Positions 55,862 to 58,093 of a stretch of DNA of 58,093 nucleotides are shown piece after piece. Within the stretch, counting starts at the first letter, position 1. Each line of letters begins with the position of its first letter. The position numbers and the translations under genes were made by a program. Source of the stretch: Spirochaetes bacterium ADurb.Bin218 (lineage in GTDB: Bacteria; Spirochaetota; UBA4802; UBA5550); NCBI GenBank assembly GCA_002069965.1, contig MWCI01000015.1, forward strand, positions 1 to 58,093. The letters run 5' to 3'. Under the pieces are notes generated by a model that was not told the origin of the DNA, searched no databases, and worked only from the letters and a program-made list of their open reading frames with translations.

Positions 55862-57209
55862 TGGAGGCCTCCTCTATATTTGCTGTATAAAAATAAATTC
55901 CAGATATTACCTCTGCATATTCCTCTTCAGCCTTTGCCAAATTCTGAAGGAGATCACCCTTGGCAGCTATGACATCAGAAAGCTGAAATGCCTTTACAGA
56001 GCCATTTGCAAAGAGCCTTTTTATATTCCTCAGCTGTTCATCCATAATTTTGAGGCTCTCATTTAAAATTTTTATATTTTCTCTGAGAGTTGCTTCAAAA
56101 TTTCTTAATCTTTCGATATCAGTTTTTTCTTTGATAGCTTCATTTTTTAGTTTAAAAAAAGCAGCATCACTTTCAAATTCAGCCTGCCGCACAGAGCCAT
56201 ATTCAACAGGAGATAGGATATTCATCTGAATATAAAATCCAGCACTATAGGAATCAGCAGTAGCCCTGTTCCCGCTGTATACATTAGCCTCAGAAAATAA
56301 ACCAATCTTTGGGAGATAAACGCTCTTTTGTGCCTCTGCCTTATGTTTTAAACTTTCTGCATAGGCCTTTAAAGCCTTAAGCTGATAGGATTCTTTTATG
56401 GCTGTGTTTTTGTCAGATACATAGCGACCTCCAAAAGTGATGACATCGCTATCTGAGGCTGTCCATAGATCTGGCAAATTCCCTGCAGAGGTATTTTGAA
56501 GATAATCTCTTAGATATTTTATCTTCGCATCGTTTTCTGTGATCATGGCGTCAATACGATTGGAAAGCGCCTTAAGGCCCAATATTCCAGAATACTCAAC
56601 AGGATTATTTTTTAAAGCAGATTCATAACCTGACAAAATCCCAGTAACGCTCTTTTTTAAATCAGCCAGTTCATTGGCAGCTTTTGTAAGAGCTATAAGT
56701 CTGCCATAGGCTGCCATTGTTTTGCTTTTTTCACTTAAAACAATAACAGCCCTGCCATAGCTTTTACTCTTTGCAATAGAATCAAAGCTCTTTGCAGTGT
56801 AATAACCAGCACCACCCTCGTATAGAGGAAGGTTCACTCCCACAGAAGCCTGCTTATAGCTGTTTTTACCTGGATGATTGAGCCTATCAGGTGAAAAATC
56901 CTCATTGCCAATTTTCCTTTGAGAAAGAACTGACATAAAATTCAAAGCAGGATCATCTGTTATGAAAAATTTTGCATCGCCATAAATCATTGGTAACCAG
57001 TGTCTGCTATATCTATCTTTCATAACAGTTGCAGCCTCTGATTCAAGAGATGCACTTTTAATTGCAGGAGAATTGGATTTGACATGAGCCCATATTGAGT
57101 CAAAATCACGCCTCTCGATTTCTTGCGAATGGACTTGATATGGAATAAAAAGCAATGCCCCATAAAAAAATAATGGCAGCAAAGCAAAAATTTTTCCCGC
57201 CTTTGACAT
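55854..57209 (-). CDS. TolC-family outer-membrane efflux protein
   Basis: A 451-aa precursor with signal peptide MSKAGKIFALLPLFFYGALLFIPYQVHS. The mature protein has the long alpha-helical periplasmic repeats of TolC-type channels (ERRDFDSIWAHVKSNSPAIKSASLESEAATVMKDRYSRHWLPMIYGDAKFF … FNPEYSAGFYIQMNILSPVEYGSVRQAEFESDAAFFKLKNEAIKEKTDIERLRNFEATLRENIKILNESLKIMDEQLRNIKRLFANGSVKAFQLSDVIAAKGDLLQNLAKAEEEYAEVI-like blocks). It is the first gene of the pump operon; the RND gene starts before its stop codon. The start has a GTGAGGTG site and a good promoter upstream. Confidence 0.9.
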   Translation of the reverse strand: MSKAGKIFALLPLFFYGALLFIPYQVHSQEIERRDFDSIWAHVKSNSPAIKSASLESEAATVMKDRYSRHWLPMIYGDAKFFITDDPALNFMSVLSQRKIGNEDFSPDRLNHPGKNSYKQASVGVNLPLYEGGAGYYTAKSFDSIAKSKSYGRAVIVLSEKSKTMAAYGRLIALTKAANELADLKKSVTGILSGYESALKNNPVEYSGILGLKALSNRIDAMITENDAKIKYLRDYLQNTSAGNLPDLWTASDSDVITFGGRYVSDKNTAIKESYQLKALKAYAESLKHKAEAQKSVYLPKIGLFSEANVYSGNRATADSYSAGFYIQMNILSPVEYGSVRQAEFESDAAFFKLKNEAIKEKTDIERLRNFEATLRENIKILNESLKIMDEQLRNIKRLFANGSVKAFQLSDVIAAKGDLLQNLAKAEEEYAEVISGIYFYTANIEEASNE

Positions 57210-57248
57210 TATAACACCTCACAAATTTTAAGTTTTTAATTATTTAAT

Positions 57249-57277
57249 ATAATACTTAAATACTTGCAAATCGTCAA
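57249..57277 (-). promoter_or_regulatory. Promoter of the TolC-RND operon
   Basis: On the minus strand TTGACG (57272-57277), a 17-base spacer and TATTAT (57249-57254), 40 bases before the TolC-type gene. It is the only strong signal in the left part of the 621-base gap 57210-57830. Confidence 0.62.
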
Positions 57278-57331
57278 CTGTTTTTTAAAAAAATTTTCAC
57301 TAAATATTATTTTTACTATCCCAGTAGAGCC

Positions 57332-57385
57332 ATGGAGGAGGACATAATGGTCAAATCTTTCATCAGAGAGCATTCAGAGAATTAA
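57332..57385 (+). other. 17-codon open frame with an internal strong ribosome-binding site
   Basis: ATG at 57332 reads MEEDIMVKSFIREHSEN and stops at 57385. Its own codons include GGAGGAGG, which is also a near-ideal ribosome-binding site for the inner ATG at 57347 (12 codons). It may be a remnant of a lost gene's start, since nothing homologous follows before the repeat cluster. I cannot tell whether it is translated. Confidence 0.3.
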
Positions 57386-57463
57386 GAGTTTATTTGCAAT
57401 ACTTTTACCTCTGTGTGCACTGTGATTAACCTTGCTCTTCATCTTGAGGAGTGTTTTCTTTTA

Positions 57464-57735
57464 TGTCATTGTGAGGGAGGAGGTTCCGAAGAATCTAAGA
57501 ATCAGGCTGTTTATTATAGGGGATCCGCCCTCCCGTGCGCTCCTCAGGATGACAGAGAGATTCTTCGCTGCGCTCAGGATGACAGACCCACCGCTATGTC
57601 ATCCTGAGGAGTCCCGACTCTTTCGGGACGACGAAGGATCTCGCCGTACCCTATTTGAGATTTTTCCCCTTCGGCAGGCTCAGGGCAAGGCTTTCGCAAA
57701 GGATGACAGCTTGTAATGACAGAGGGATTCTTCCC
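57464..57735. repeat. Cluster of GC-richer palindromic intergenic repeats
   Basis: Several units of a repeat of the GTCATCCTGAG…GAAGAATCT kind in alternating orientation. CTCCTCAGGATGACA (57540-57554) is the exact reverse complement of TGTCATCCTGAGGAG (57597-57611). CTCAGGATGACAGA occurs twice directly (57543-57556 and 57573-57586). GTCCCGA/TCGGGAC (57611-57617, 57623-57629) forms a hairpin, and a CCTTCGGCAGGCTCAGGG block follows at 57667-57684. Composition is clearly richer in G and C than the flanks. Similar short repeats are scattered through many environmental bacterial genomes; mechanism unknown. The open frames across it are not genes. Confidence 0.8.
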
Positions 57736-57830
57736 ATAAAAAGAGCATAAAAAATTCTGGACAAAAGCTCTAAGCTGAGAGATATTACTAACAGAATTAT
57801 TAAAAATAAAATCAAAGCAGGAAAAGATAA

Positions 57831-58093
57831 ATGAAAAAGCTGCCCATAGGCATACAGAGCTTTGTAGAGATACGAACCGAGAATTATTACTATGCAGATA
57901 AGACTCCATTTGTGAAAAAGCTATCCGATTCAGGGAAATACTTTTTTTTAAGCCGACCACGGAGGTTTGGAAAGTCATTATTTCTGGATACCCTGCACCA
58001 GGCATTTTCAGGTAAAAGAGAACTCTTTGAAGGACTATATCTTCAGGATAACTGGGATTGGGACAAAAAATATCCAGTGATACACATAAGCTT
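57831..58093 (+). CDS. AAA-ATPase-like / DUF1703-type protein, N-terminal part (cut by window end)
   Basis: An uninterrupted frame from the ATG at 57831 to the end of the window (87 codons visible). Residues about 1-60 match the start of AAA-ATPase-like proteins: LPIGIQSFVEIRTENYYYADKTPFVKKLSDSGKYFFLSRPRRFGKSLFLDTLHQAFSG, with the characteristic Walker-A-like S-R-P-R-R-F-G-K-S-L. In complete members a C-terminal PD-(D/E)XK nuclease-like domain (DUF1703) follows. They occur in many copies per genome next to repeats, as here. A possible promoter TGGACA-17-GATATT lies at 57758-57786. Confidence 0.88.
   Translation, partial: MKKLPIGIQSFVEIRTENYYYADKTPFVKKLSDSGKYFFLSRPRRFGKSLFLDTLHQAFSGKRELFEGLYLQDNWDWDKKYPVIHIS

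Noticed and set aside
57413-57716. Two open frames across the repeat cluster (64 and 94 codons)
   Set aside because: They are made entirely of repeat units and are read in whichever frame happens to lack stops; no ribosome-binding site and no protein-like composition.
57574-58005. A 143-codon minus-strand frame across the repeats and the AAA-ATPase start
   Set aside because: It runs antisense to the recognisable AAA-ATPase-like coding sequence and through the repeats; no family resemblance.

Overview
The window is an AT-rich, gene-dense chromosomal segment from a diderm (Gram-negative-type) bacterium. The diderm reading rests on Lnt, an Omp85-type barrel, a TolC-type channel with an RND pump, and two lipoproteins. 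The lineage cannot be fixed by eye. Relaxed lipoboxes (F-S-S-C and L-Y-S-C), a BMP/PnrA-type purine uptake operon, RsbU/STAS signalling and several large LysM, TPR and BNR surface proteins fit a spirochaete-like organism; this is a modest-confidence inference. I see no phage, CRISPR array or complete insertion sequence. The mobile component consists of small non-coding repeats.

Layout. 1-5.0 kb: end of the F1Fo ATP synthase operon (atpF-H-A-G-D-C) with a clear terminator. 5.1-9.6 kb: three-gene operon of a very acidic protein, a GAF / degenerate-GGDEF protein and an FGE-fold protein without the usual catalytic cysteines. 9.7-11.8 kb: secreted lipase of the Pseudomonas/Burkholderia type with its steric foldase (Lif). 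11.8-18.3 kb (minus): envelope/housekeeping operon of small membrane protein, VanY-like peptidase, B12-radical SAM-TPR protein, YggS, ProC, LysM-M23 peptidase and Lnt, mostly joined by ATGA overlaps. 18.7-25.5 kb: unknown exported and membrane proteins. 25.5 kb: tRNA-Gly(CCC). 25.7-29.6 kb: TPR protein, PP2C phosphatase and a convergent STAS antagonist. 29.7-34.9 kb (minus): VWA, MoxR, divergent acyl-CoA-dehydrogenase-like protein, Omp85-like barrel and DUF3124 lipoprotein. 35.0-41.3 kb (minus): argG, argF, argD, rsmI and an RNase II/R-type enzyme. 41.5-47.3 kb: purine salvage operon (xpt, BMP lipoprotein, ABC ATPase, two permeases, DUF606 protein). 47.3-52.3 kb: UvrD-like helicase, three tiny genes, NMO/FabK-like oxidoreductase, CAP protein and DUF155 protein. 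52.7-57.2 kb (minus): RND pump and TolC-type protein with no adaptor gene between them. 57.4-58.1 kb: GC-richer repeat cluster, then the start of an AAA-ATPase-like/DUF1703 gene.

The most notable new-looking items are these. (1) A ~116-120 bp non-autonomous element (MITE) at 18.4 and 52.35 kb has inverted ends and a perfect 9-bp target duplication at each copy; a third, truncated end lies at 39.45 kb. Both full copies sit about 30-36 bp upstream of a good promoter. (2) A lipase/Lif pair lies in what does not look like a proteobacterium. (3) A perfect 16-bp hairpin at the atpF/atpH junction has the atpF stop codon in its loop. (4) The purine ABC ATPase probably starts at ATT. (5) There are several tiny genes (30-67 aa), four of them not previously delimited and one 67-aa partner, including a coupled three-gene cluster at 49.1-49.7 kb. 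(6) The TolC-RND pair has no adaptor.
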